A stretch of 64,000 nucleotides of DNA, from the NCBI RefSeq assembly GCF_000738735.6, contig NC_046333.1, positions 144,141,597-144,205,596 of the forward strand. The letters run 5' to 3'. Origin of the DNA: Corvus cornix cornix. Taxonomy: Eukaryota; Chordata; Aves; Passeriformes; Corvidae. Shown piece by piece: positions 50,757-63,163 of this stretch. How positions within the stretch are numbered: position 1 is the stretch's first letter; every line of letters starts with the position of its first letter. The notes beneath the pieces are model-generated. The model did no database searches. It was not told where the DNA came from and worked only from the letters and a program-made list of their open reading frames with translations. Both the position numbers and the translations under genes were made by a program.

Positions 50757-50839
50757 TCTATATCTATCTATCTATATCTATCTATATATATTCTACACAT
50801 ATATGTGTATAGGTATATATATATATACACACGTGTGTG
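50757..50839. repeat. Compound (TATC)n / (TA)n / (CA) microsatellite
   Basis: TATCTATCTATC units pass into TATATA, then TACACATATATGTGTA (an exact 16-bp palindrome, 50794-50809), a second TA run, and ACACACGTGTGT (50827-50838, also palindromic). Confidence 0.92.
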
Positions 50840-50922
50840 AGTATTCCAAAATATGTAAAATTCTTAACATACTGAATTACTCTTCTGAATGATGCTATTT
50901 ATACAGCACATATTTACATTGA

Positions 50923-50950
50923 CCTTCCTAATCATAGTTTATTAGGAAGG
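50923..50950. repeat. Perfect 10-bp inverted repeat with 8-nt loop
   Basis: CCTTCCTAAT and ATTAGGAAGG flank CATAGTTT. The right arm is probably part of an old CR1 3' end that starts here, so the hairpin may be accidental. Confidence 0.85.
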
Positions 50951-51400
50951 GACCTAGGAGATCATTTTGTCCTTCCCCAGGCTTTGAGTTTGGATCAGAT
51001 AATCTTCAGGAGGTGTTTCTCATATTTGATCTTAAATATCTGTAGAGGTAGAGATCCTTTAATCATTCTTACAAAAATTTCCAGAGCCTAATGCCATAAA
51101 AATCTTATTCCTGAATGGGTAAGAATCTCACAGCAAACAGTTCAAATTATTTCTTCTAGAATGAATTAAATTTGTGTTTGTCAAAGCATAGAAACTCCTT
51201 GGCCATCATAAATGACCACTCACTTGTCTTTCCTAGATCTCTATAAAGCTCTTTTGTATTGGCTAATAACACAACTTCTGTAAATACTTGTAGTACCTTC
51301 CAGATTTGCTACTTCTTTGATCACGACATGCTGCTTCTTTCAAATTTCCAGTACACCTAACAACTATAATGAGTGCAACAGCCCCTCAGGCTTTCTAGTG
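50935..51400 (-). mobile_element. Ancient CR1-like 3' region (tentative)
   Basis: AGGAAGGGACCTAGGAGATCATTTTGTCCTTCCCC has the form of a CR1 3' end read from the minus strand. The following text (GATCTTAAATATCTGTAGAGG, AGATCC, CTTACAAAAATTTCCAGAGCCTAATGCC) follows the usual order of 3' UTR blocks but is heavily mutated. The far edge is uncertain; similarity is barely visible beyond 51120. If right, this is an insertion much older than the others in the window. Confidence 0.45.
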
Positions 51401-54400
51401 CTTAGCTTTATGCTGTACTGAAAAAAAGAGAAATCATTATTCTTCGTTTCCAACTTTTTTGACAGTTCCAAATTCATGAAAGAGCCTGACATCTCATGCA
51501 TGACTATCTCAATTCTTTAAAAAGTCTCCTGCAAAGATTCTTCTGAGACCTGTAGAAAATCTGACAAATTATAACTGCTACTGTTCCTTTATGCACTTTT
51601 TAGCTGATACATTCAAAACATATCTGTCATTTTTTCCTTTTGCACAAACTGCTCGTATTAATGTAGATCACCTGAGGTTCATGAAGGTGCTTAAAATCCA
51701 ATTTCTCATTTTTGTCTCAACCAGTTCCTTTTCATGTTATTTTTTGATCAACTTTTTGACATAGTGACCTTTGAAGCAGCATAAATAGCTTCAATGTGTA
51801 TTCTGCTTTCTTCTAAAAACTATATATGAAAACAAGAGAAAATGTTGTTCCCCTCTCTGAACACACCTGCTTCATTTTACATTACATATCTTGTCTCACT
51901 AGCAAAGATTATAAACTTGCCTACACAGCATTTCATAAAAAATTCAAGAACAGAAGAAAAAATAATAAAGACCTGTTCCAGTGTTTATTAATTCACATCA
52001 AAGTATTCATGATTAATTCAGATATCTGACCAAGGACTGGGAAAAGGGAATTCTGTGAAACAATCACACGCCCAGCTTAGCAACTAAGGCTCAAAAATCT
52101 TCATTCATTGGTTAAAAAATACTTTATATCATAGATGAACCAAAAGAAAGAAAAGATCTCCCAAACATGAGATTTTTAAAGGGAAAAAATGGAGAGTGGT
52201 GACTTTTAGACCTCCTGGTAATGAAGTGAACGAAAGCAATCTTCTTAATTTTCCTCTTTCCAGGTCACCCCCAGCGTTCCTCTTGTGTGGGCAGGGTACA
52301 GACGTTTTGCCCAGAGTCTGGAGCTGCAGTTTGGCACTGCAAGACATATGCAAAACCTCTCAGGAGCTGCAGGCCTTTGGAAGTTCACTCTGTGCTGCTC
52401 ACGTGGTAAATCACTGGCTTTTGCATGTCGGAGGAATTGCCTGACAGACGGCGTTTCTCCCCTTCAGGCTGCTGCCGGAATTATTTTTCTTGCTTATGAG
52501 AACATATGCTTAAAAAAAAACCAAAACCAACTTCTCAGCTATTTGGCACCTAAAGCCTTATTTTAATTTCTGGGTGCAGCTATTTCTCTGAACATATTGC
52601 AAAATACCAGTGTGTTACCCATCTGTTCCAACTTGGTGTCTTCAGGGCTGAGTGCTGTAGAGGAAAGGTCATCATTAACTCACCTTAAAAAACTTGCTTT
52701 GCTTACAAAAATAGTAACTGAGAGAATTCATTGTATTCTACTCACAGTGCAGGTTATTACTCCTCATTTAACAATAAATACCTGGGGACAAAATCCTCTC
52801 TGCAGCCTGTGGAGTTTGAGCAATCCAAATCCCACAAATCTTTCCTTCCATTTTGGGTCAGGCTAATCATTGATGTAGGCTCTGAGGATACCCCAAAAAC
52901 ACAGACAGACCTGGGGTTTTCAGAGTGATGATATGCACACAAGTTGACCGAGGAGTGTTTGGCAGGTGGACTTCAGAGAGCCTGACAGAACTGTACAGAT
53001 CATAACCAAGCATGAGCTTGTGATCTCCAAAATGAACCAGTGTGACACAGGATTGTCAAGCTAACCCCTGATACAGCTAGAACAGAGAAAGGTCTAGTTG
53101 TGGTAAATGAGCCCACTGAGTTTCAATGGGTTTAGCTCACTTATCCTGTTGGAAGCTCACTGGGACATGAAGTTTCTGCTTTTTCTATGGGCATGGTATC
53201 AATGCCTGGTTTCGAGTCTGCAAATCTTGCCCTGTTATTTTTGCAGCCTTGTATGAACCTGCACAGCTGAAAAGAGGCATATGGCATTGCTCTGGGCTCC
53301 TTCTGGCTGCTAGTGAATCACTCATCAGTGTAGAGCTCTCTGCAGAGTGATGTTCGCGGCTCTGCATCACTCAGGCCAGGTACTCAGATCCACCAAGTCC
53401 CTGACATGACTCATTAGCCCAAAACCCTTCACATCAATGGCTCCTCCAGCTCCAAAGAGCACAAGACAAGACTCTAACATCCTACAACCAGTCAAGGTAC
53501 CAAGAGTTTCAGTGCATCTCAGCAATGCCTGGGCTGACTTTAAATTTATTAAATGGAATAGTCCTGCAGATCCTAGGAAATAAGCCTACTTTAGTAAAGG
53601 ATAGATCTTCCCCTGAAATACTGTCAATCACTGCCCTTGTGAATTGGGAAATGGTTTCTCAACCACAAATCTGTAGGGAGCTGTGGTAAGATTTTGTGAG
53701 TCTTTAAGTAAAAAAATGACATGCATAATTCTGTAAATGCAGGTATGTGTTTAAGTATGCACATATAGAGGTTCTTATGAAAACAGATATTTAAGTGTGT
53801 CCGGGTGTGCGCATGTGTTGGTGGGGATGTGCTTATGAATGCAGGTGCACCACTCTCTACCAGTCAGCTGAATCCAGTGTAACAAAAACAGGGTAATTTC
53901 AAAGACATTATATTCCCACAAGTGTTATGAAAATCAGTAACTGGGTGGAGCAAAAATACACTGTGGCTACATCTACAGTGGTGAATTAATCATGCCTCAT
54001 GCTGTTCTCTGCTCCTGAAGCCAATTGGCACAGAACACACAGTTTGCATACCATTAAACTTTCTTACCCTCCCGAAGAGGATGACCATGTCCAAGTGCCT
54101 ATTTTGGTGGACCTTGCCCTCTTTTAAGTCCTAAGGAGTTCCTGGAAATTGATTAAAAGAGTGCTAGTTTTGTCTGGTCAAAACTATGCCAGCCAATATT
54201 CTCACAATTTAACAACACAGTTGGTCAGGTTCCAGTGCTTGGGAACATTCCCGAGTATTGTTTAATTTATTAGTATAGATGCAACTTACGTGTGCACCCA
54301 ACTGAGAAGCAGGCTGTTCTGTTAATTCAGGCTTTATTAGACACCAGATTATGCTCAGAAAAGCAACGTCGTGACTGCCCCAGCAGTGGGGAACTGCTAA

Positions 54401-55226
54401 GATCTGAGTTCAGACTTTGCTAGGTGTCAGAGGGAACAACAAGGCAGCACAAATCAGCAGGGAGCTGGGCTGCCTTAGTTCCACTGCTCACAGCTTTGCT
54501 TGTTCTTTTAAGTAACCTGTAAAGTCAGTGCATTAGCTGCAGGGAAAGCATACGACCAAGGCTGAGAGAGGTTGTCAGATGAGCACTGAGAAGCACTCAC
54601 ACTGAAATGGTGTGTGGTTTCCCAGGGATAACAGAATTCCCTGCTTTGTGCAGAGGTTGCCTGGAAGTTGGCAGCACACACATCTGGCTCATTTTATTAA
54701 TGGCTGCTACAGACAGTGCTCCAGAGCACCTGAAAGTGCCTGTTGCTGGAGCATTTATGCACAACAGTGGCAGCAAAGTTGTCAAACCTTCACCTAGAGA
54801 AGAAGCTGAATGAAGAAAACTGAATTAAGAAAAGCTGAAAAAAGCCTGAGAAAATAGCCAGTTGTCAGGGATATGACAAAAGGGACAAAAACCTATGAAT
54901 TCTGAGGGAATGAGGACACCCCGACTGTCCCATTGGTCCTGAGAGCACTCCCTCTCCTTGTGCTTTTCCACCCCTTGTTGCATGTGGGAGCTGCTGTTTG
55001 CACAGAGGGGACACCAGTGCAAGAAACCTGTACTCCACAAACACCAACACACGCCAGACTGATATGCTTACAGGTCAAAATGGGGGGAAATGAATAAATA
55101 TGTTTATAATCTAAATAATATATGAGAAGTTTAAATTGGGATGATCTTAGAGCCAAGTGCTGCCCGAAGCAGAACACTGGGAAGAGATCAATCAAAACAG
55201 ACATAATTTTTTGTGGGACAATGGTG
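51401..55226. other. Unassigned non-coding sequence
   Basis: About 3.8 kb. A GT-rich patch lies at 53740-53850. 52250-52490 keeps several CG dinucleotides and open frames on both strands (74-93 residues) without family resemblance. No repeat recognised. Confidence 0.45.
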
Positions 55227-55274
55227 GTGAAAGACCAAAACAGTGAAAGACCAAAACAGTGAAAGACCAAAACA
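55227..55274. repeat. 16-bp tandem repeat, three exact copies
   Basis: GTGAAAGACCAAAACA is repeated three times without change (55227-55242, 55243-55258, 55259-55274). Exact identity suggests recent slippage or possible length polymorphism. Confidence 0.95.
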
Positions 55275-55309
55275 GACCACAGTCCCCATCTATAGACCAG
55301 AAACCCAGG

Positions 55310-55502
55310 GGGTGGTTGGGCATTGGAACAGGATCCCCAGGGAAATGGTCACAGCACCAAGCCTGACAAAATTCAAGAACCGTTTGGACAATTCTCTCAG
55401 GAATGTGGTGTAATCCTTGGGGTTGGTGCAGAGCCAGGAGCTGGACTTGGTGATCCTTGTAGGCTCTTTCCAACTCTGGATAGTCTATGATTCCATGAAT
55501 CT
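55310..55502 (+). mobile_element. CR1 LINE 3' fragment
   Basis: The plus strand reads GGTGGTTGGGCATTGGAACAGG, CCCAGGGAAATGGTCACAGC, GGAGCTGGACTTGGTGATCC and CTTTCCAACTCTGGATAG, ending in TCTATGATTCCATGAATCT. This is the CR1 3' UTR and its terminal repeat. Only about 190 bp remain, 5'-truncated, 35 bp after the tandem array. Confidence 0.92.
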
Positions 55503-56104
55503 ATTAGACGACAAAGGAAAGGACCTGTGCTGACCAGCTTGAGGTGTAAATAAACAGCTCCTGCAATGGGTTGAAGGGAGATTTGTGACAGCCACAATTA
55601 TATAGCAAGGTAACAATAAACCCAAAGCTTTGGGTTCCTGACTGCCTATCTAAAGACTGACCCACTTGTTTGGGATGTCTATCAGATGGACATGGCTAGA
55701 CATAGAGGCAGAGAGAGGCAAACACAAATGTACATAGAAAGGAAATACTGCTGTATATGAGAGGAACATTGAACTTCCTGCTTTTGGGGCTAATGGAAAG
55801 CTTTCTGAAAGAAGAGATTTCCAGGGGAAAATGATCTGCAAGATCAGCAGTTTCCAGGAAATCATCAACTTATTTCAAATGTGATAGGACATTGTAAAAA
55901 TGCAGTCTTTCAAATTTTTACCTCATTTTATGTCAGAGGTTTTACTTTGGTTGGAAATAATAAATCTGGACAGTCAGAACATTGCAAGGAAATAGATTCA
56001 GAATACTTAATTTTCTGAAAATTCCCAAAACAGTCTCCACCTGAGTCAGGACAAGAGTGAACTGAGGGTCCAGGGGTGTATAGGGATATTTTTCATCAGT
56101 CAAC
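55503..56104. other. Unassigned non-coding sequence
   Basis: About 0.6 kb. Nothing recognised. Confidence 0.5.
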
Positions 56105-56345
56105 TGTAGTACAACAAGGGGAAATGTACAGCCAGGGCGCGTCAATAGACCAACCAACCAATGCAGCTGCATGGGAATATGTGGCCATAGCCTTTGCAAA
56201 CAAGGCCATGCATGTACATGCCAACACAATTACTTTGCTTGGATTTGCCAGGAGAAAATGGAATGTAGTTCTGTAAATAGCCTGTAAATAGTCTGTAAAT
56301 ACCCAATAAATCTTGATCCCAGTATTTATGTGTTTCTACCTTAGT
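56105..56345 (+). mobile_element. Possible LTR remnant (tentative)
   Basis: The stretch begins TGTAGTACAACA, contains a triple 11-bp direct repeat CTGTAAATAGC/T (56271-56303), and has AATAAA at 56305-56310 in CCAATAAATC, followed by a T-rich end. This layout resembles the U3/R part of a retroviral LTR, and the wording feels like a songbird repeat, but I cannot name it or define both ends, and no duplication is visible. It could equally be unique DNA. Confidence 0.3.
56271..56303. repeat. 11-bp direct repeat, three copies
   Basis: CTGTAAATAGC, CTGTAAATAGT and CTGTAAATACC in tandem, directly before an AATAAA. Confidence 0.9.
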
Positions 56346-59300
56346 CAGGAAGGAACTTGGGCTTTTTAAAACCTGAAGATAATGCAACTAGTTCAAATGT
56401 GGTGTTTTAGTGAAAGAGAGAATGAAAAGGTTTTGATTGTTCTTCCATTCCCTAGAGAGGGTCTTATCTCCAAAAAAAATGTTTTTAAGAGCTTCAACCT
56501 TATTTTTAAAGAAAAGCAAGCACATCCAGAAGCTTAGGCAGACTCTTTCCTGTTTAGTACAGCAACATTCCCAAAAAGTGACATCAACAGAAAAAAATAG
56601 ATCATGCAGGTGATTGAAATAATCAGTCCTATAGCTCCTTTGTCCAATTCCATGTGCTAAGTAAGCTCTATGCCTACAGTGTAGGCAATTAGTCCTTGAT
56701 ATAAAAACCAATTTTTATTTCTAACAGAAAAAAGAGACTACAGTTAGATGTCAGATTTTTCAAGGTTTGGAGCAAAAATTCAGGGGTAAAACTTTCTCCC
56801 TCATCTTCATCCTTATCCCCTGAAAAATGTTTCCTGGGTTTTCACTGAGACTTGTAGCACTCAGTGCAGATATGCCATAAATCTGGTAAATATGCTGTCT
56901 GCTCAGAACAGTTTGTTCAGCTCTAGGTCTAATTCTGTGTTGCAGTGTGCAACACAGACAAAAATTGTTGTGGTGGTTTATAGAGAAGCTCTGCCTTTGG
57001 AAGACCTTTTATTTTATCTTTTTTGCATGGGGAAAATATGACTTTGCTAAAATAATGATTCCACTATGCAGTCCTAAAGGCTGAATAGGCTGTAATGTAT
57101 AGTTGACTTCAGAAACGTAAACAATTGGTGCTTCATCTTTCTTCCAGGACATTCACTTTCTCCAAAACCACTGTCAGTCTCTGTTCGAATGTGTGCACAG
57201 CTGTAATGCTTGAAGACACTGAGTGAAGTGTCATGTATTAAACATTTGTAATTGTTTTCCACTGGACTGTGACTTGAATTTAGCAACATCTGACTGATGG
57301 CTACTACCAGCAGGATATCCCAATGAGTGAGAGGAAGATCCTGTGTCAGTGCATTTGCTGGAACCAGACCAGCTGCATTTCTCTTTTGTTTAATATGTTT
57401 AAAAGTCTGCAAGGAAATCATCTGTAATGGGGAGAGTGCCAGAGCTTATCAGAGAGATAAGAAAGCCGCCTAAGTTTCCTGGACCTCTTTGTACTTGGGA
57501 ACACTCATTGCGTGATTATGGCATGCACAGGCAGAGCTGAGACAGTAAAAGAAACTGAGTCTTCAAATCTGTCATGTTGGACACTGTATGGTCCTCATCT
57601 TTCCTATTCCTCTGGCACAGCTGAACCTTCAGTCAGGATTAAGATATAATATGAAATGAAATCCTGGTTATTTTTATCTTTGCTTCTTTTCTCCAGTGTG
57701 AGTTGTCTTTGTGAAGAATCCTGTTACTATCAGACATTCTTCTCCAAGACTCATTTTCTGATGAGCTAAGAAGAACTGGAATGTAATAGCCATTAATTAG
57801 TGTTTTTCTTCAAAGTGCTAATGGTCAACTCCATTGGTCATTTCTCTACCACAGTGACCTCAGAGAATTGTTATATGACAGGGAGTACAAAGAACTTATG
57901 CTTGATCTTGATCTGAGTGCTTTGAAAAGCACTTAAGCAAAGACATACAGTGTGACTGTTTGCAATAGCAAGAGACTGGACTCATAACCCAAAGGGCACT
58001 GACCTCTTTCATATTCCTAAAAAAGCAAGAGCAGATCTGCCCCAGTTTGAAACCTCCTTTGGTAGCAACACTGATGTGTTCCTACAAGGCCTGCAGTCAT
58101 GTGAGGACAAAACAATTACAACAGGACTATGTGTAAGTGAAGGACCTTTTAATGAACTCTTGGGTTTGGACTGTGCACAGGGCTTGAGTCACATCCATGT
58201 ATTTAAAAGTTCACCACATTTGTTAGGAAAGAAATGAAATGCACATCTGTGTTCTACTTAATCATAGAGCCAAGAGCTGTTGAAAGGGACAAAGTTGCAT
58301 CAATGTAATATTTTTTCAGACTGATGAATTAACAGAGGAGGCTAAAGATGATAGCAAAAAGAAATTTGGCCTCCAAAATATAAATATTCTGTTGTTACAA
58401 TTACTTCAGTTCTACCTAGAAAGCTTTAACAGGTTGAATAACTTTTGAAAATAAACAAAATGTTTTCCATCCTGAATTGTTTTGTCCTATCTGAATTCCT
58501 TGTCTTACTGTTTCCAGAGCAGTTTCCATACCAAAAATTAGTGAAACACACCACACTTTATTGACATTTACTTCCTTCCTGTGTTTGCTTGAAGTGTTCT
58601 TATGGCATTTCTCTTCCTTCTTCCAATCAATGATCATTTAGTGAGCAAACACAGAAATACTTGCCCAAAGCACATTCAGATCAGGAGAGACACAGTCAAT
58701 CAGCCAGATGGCAGGTCCAGAAATAAGCTTTGGTCACAAGACAAGGTGATATGGCATCTGTAGCACAAGATAAATATTATGTTTAGAGACTTCAGCATTT
58801 TAGTTTACAACAGCAATGTACTTTCAAAATGATTTGCCAATTGTTCCTAGCTGCTGCCCTTTGGTTAAGCAATGCATAGTGGCCTTAGAACCATGATCTG
58901 TGTTTCTTTCAGCCAAAACAAACCCAGAAGATTCAATCTGCAAGTGTTCTTCTGCAAATGATTGTTCAAACAATAGAACCAGAAAAGGTCAAATTCCTAT
59001 ATGGCCTGTGAAGTAGATACGAATGGGGGCTTAGGCAACTCAGCACCCAATTTTTTGTTCTCTACAGATCTGCTGAATCCAGTCTGAACCTGCACTGGTC
59101 CCACTAACCTCTCCCGGTAGTCAAAGGAAAGACATGGAAATTTCTAGGACATGAGTCACGTGACCTGAATTGTTTGTCATATCAAATTTACATATTAAAT
59201 TAACCATGCTGCAGAAGCACTCATTTCTCTTCACTGAATTTAGACAGCTGACTTGGTGGTAAGTATTCTTGGTCAGATGGGTTTCACTTTAGACAGTGTG

Positions 59301-62300
59301 AAATCCAAGTGCACTGAGAGACTTGTATAGACTTAAAGCCTGATAACTTATTTATTAAATATCTGATTAAATTCACTTGACTGATCCCCTCAGTGACTAA
59401 TTTTATTTATGTGCTCTGCCTGCTGGGCCCCACACAACACTCTCTCATCACTCACTCAATTAACTGAGATGTTTGGTTATACAACCCTTTACCCACTGTC
59501 TTCTTCTCATGGGAGACCTTGTCCATGACAGATCAATTTAGACTTACGTTAATGCTACCAGCGGCTTAAATTGCACCAATCTTCCCTGAAGATTTCAGAA
59601 GTCTTAAGACCAAAACTAGTGTTTGTTTTGGGAGATCTGCTACTCCTTGGATGACTCAGTGGGAAAATGCTGAGGGGGATGTCCTGGTCTTCACTAGCAC
59701 AATTAACATATGTATAAAATTGTCTTGTCTTACTGGCACGTTTATACTTTTGGCAGCTTTGATCCTTGCCTCCTCTGGAACCTGTCCTCCTTTCCATGAA
59801 AGCCTGTTCCCTTCCCAGTCTGCATCATTCGTTCCAGGACTGCTGCCCTTCCCCAGGCAGGCGGTGTCACTGTTGAGCAAGGCACAGCTGCTCTTCCCTT
59901 CTTAGAGAGGCGCACTGAGAATGAAAGACATTTACTCATAGCACAGGACATGAAAGACTAAAACACGCAGTGTCGCCTCTGTGTTTGTAGTGCCAGAACA
60001 CTTAATCCACTGCTTCTTTTGTAGCTCTGATAGATATTGAGAAATTAGACCCATCTCAAACCAGTACTGCAAAATACGTGTTAATGACACAGGAACCGAC
60101 TTGACCACAGACCAGAGTTACAGCAGAGCAAGTCTCCAGAGGTCAGATAGATTCCTTTCTCTGTGGAGTGAGAAAATGGCCCATCAACACGACTACCACA
60201 AAAGAATCACTGAAAGATATGTTTGGAAAATGGCTTTAGATGAATTAATACATTTCAGAGTCAGTTTTACCTAGAGCAGCTTGGGCAGAAAGAACTCACC
60301 CCAAGATTGACCATGTCAAACCTCTCCTAGGTGCTCTGCCTTTCACAGACACACTTTAGCATTGGGTCCTAACCACAGGTGAGTCCAGGAGAGAACTCTG
60401 TTCACTGAGATAACAGTGACAAATTAATGAAGCAGCTTGCTAAGGACAGATGGGAGATTGCTCAGTCCTCCTACTGAGCATCTCAGACCCTCACGTCCCT
60501 AGACAGAGACAGTTCCTTTCTAGGCAACTGGCTGGAACCATTGCCTTCTACCACAGCACCAAAACATGAATGCCTTAGTGCACTCTAGCCACCTTCTGTA
60601 CAGTACTAAATGCCACCCCTTGATACCAACGGCTGTGGCTTCACAATTACACTTCTATCCCCATCAAGTTTTATCACATGTCAGTCTTATTAGAGCTCAT
60701 GTTGTACTCTTTTGGTAGCCAGTGCCTGGTATTTTCATCAGATGCCTCCTGTTCCTCAAACTAACTTTCCTTTTCCAGGTTGTTTCCATTGTGGGCCTCC
60801 AGTTTGAGTACCTTATTGACTGAAAGTGAAATACAGCAGGAGCAAGAAAACCTGTCTCTCAGAACTTTTTATTTCCAGTTATTGCCCTACTGTATCATAT
60901 CTAATTTGAACAGGTGTTTCAGGGTAAGAACTCCACATTTTATGTTCATATCCAAGAAAATATACTTCTGGAGTCAGGGAGATAAGGTACTACACATCTG
61001 ATAGAAACATCCATGAACTTCATCATGACCATCCCTAACTAAAGAGTGAAAAGTCTCAGTCTCTTCAATTAGCCAAAGAATTTTTGTATGCCCATGCAAT
61101 CTGCATTGACAGTATAGTTACAGCAAGAAGGGTTCATAGTTGTCACCATTTGACACAGGGACTGACCAGGGTTTAATAAAGATTGAGTCAAAACATGGAC
61201 ATCTTTGTGCCAAGAGCAGAGGCCTTCCTCATCCTGGAGGAGTGCAGAAAGATAGACTTGGTCTTGGGGTTGAGGCCAAACTGCTTCATAAGTTAAGTTC
61301 AGGTGGAGGAGGAAAAGTGAGAAAGGAAGAAGAAGAGACTGATGTTAAATGACAGGCCAGTGCTTAGGGCACTCACTTCAGCTAGAGAAGACATAGTTCA
61401 CATCCCTTTTTCAAATCAAGCTAAGCTGACACCACTCTGCCTTTGCTGTCATAGCTAAATGCCCAATGAATGTTTATGGCTAGCCTTGGTTCTTATCCTC
61501 ATGAGCATTTGAGGGAAAAAATGGTGGGATTTTTTTTTCTTTTTCCTACCTTCAGAGCAAAACAAAAACAGCTTTAGAAAACTTGTCCCTTTTTTCTAAA
61601 TTTTTCTCTCTCTATTTTATGAAAGAGAACTCTTTGTTTTAGGCCAACCCCACTTCCAGTTAATGTCAATTAACACCATAAACCATTTGTCTTACAATGG
61701 AGTGGAACTGATTGCATCCTACAGAAAGCAGCATTGCACAAACACACCAGTCTGCTCCTGCTTACAGGGTCCAGGGGGCTGATCCTCTGTGTACTAAATG
61801 AAAAACTTCCTTTTCCTCTCTGCTGAGTGAAACAGCACTGTCCTTGAAGAAAGTGAGGCTTCAGATTAACACTTAGTATCATCTGATCCCTGCCTAAAAA
61901 AATACAGTTGTATATTTTCTTGTGGCAACCTGTTGCCCAGGCCTTTAATTAGCTGCATCCCTGGATTGTTTTGTTAGTTATTTTACCATAATGGGACTTA
62001 GCTGAGGCCACAGGTCTATTGAAATAGGCACCATACAAACAGATCACAAATTGCATGCTCTCTGTCCCACACAGTGACCTGCCAAAGGTCACACTAGAAA
62101 TTATAGGCAAAGGACAGAACCCAAATCTCCTGCATCCTCAGTCTACTCCATTAATCAAAAGACCTTCTCCCTCTCACCTTAATTTCTATGGCTTAGTGAC
62201 AGTTTTTCCAAAACACAAGATGTAATAAATTACACATGAGATGGAAAATGTGCATTAGCAAGGAACAGAGCTGGGAGTACAATCGTGTGTGTTGGTAGGA

Positions 62301-63163
62301 AGGTTGTTTGGACTTTTTTGCTGACGCAGATGAAATGCAAAATAGGAGAAATCTGGTTAGCCTAAGATGTCACCTGATGCACTGAGGGAAGTAGATCAAT
62401 AAAAAGCTTTATGTTAGACCTTGCATGCCAAGACAGTAGCTATGAAAAGACAGTGGGGTATCAGAGAAAAATAAACACATGGTTAAAGGGATTACTGAAA
62501 AAATTAACTTAATGAAGGTTGTTGAAAAACTGAAGATAATTTTACTGAGATGGAAAAGAAAGACTCATTTTCCTTTGGAAAATAATTTTTACTGAAGAAA
62601 AAAACAAGCCTTCAAATAAAAACCTTCCTTTCTGCCCAGAGAGGGAGTCAGTTTCATGTTCTCAGGCAGAAACAGAGAAGAATAGAAAATTTTGGTGAAT
62701 GAAATCTTCATCAGCCAGATGGTTAATAAAGTTGATATCCTTTTAAATTTACCTCTGGGTCTTGCACAGATGGGGGAGAGTAAATTCTAGTTCATCTCAA
62801 TTGAGTTTGCATATACACTTCTAAAGAGTGAAAGGGGTTTCCCCACTTCTCTGGGAAAAGTAAATGTGAGATACACACGTGAGACCCTAAAACGTCAATA
62901 CCATGAACAAGTAAGGGTGAGAGTAACAGAGCTGCCATAGAAAAAGTACTTGTTGATGAAATTGGCTGATTAAAACTGAAGAGAAGGTAGAGAAATCAGC
63001 ACCTTTCAAACAGCAATATAAATTACAGAAGGGCTTGAGCCAGTATTTTCAAAGAAAAATGTATCCACTACATCATCCCACTACAACCTCCCATAGGATG
63101 ATGACTTCAGTATTTTGCCCCATCCTCCATCCAGAGCATGTTCTACTCTTGATGCTGCTCAGA
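56346..63163. other. Unassigned non-coding sequence
   Basis: About 6.8 kb with no recognised interspersed repeat or gene. Open frames up to 115 residues (57074-57421 minus) lack family resemblance. A stretch at 60778-60922 has acceptor- and donor-like ends but no convincing coding content. T-rich runs lie near 61530-61545. Confidence 0.45.

Noticed and set aside
55227..55274. CRISPR-like repeat array
   Set aside because: The 16-bp units are contiguous without spacers, and the genome is vertebrate; it is a minisatellite.
60778..60922. Exon-like segment between CCTTTTCCAG and GGGTAAGA
   Set aside because: The splice-like ends are plausible, but the peptide shows no family resemblance and there is no second exon to pair with it.
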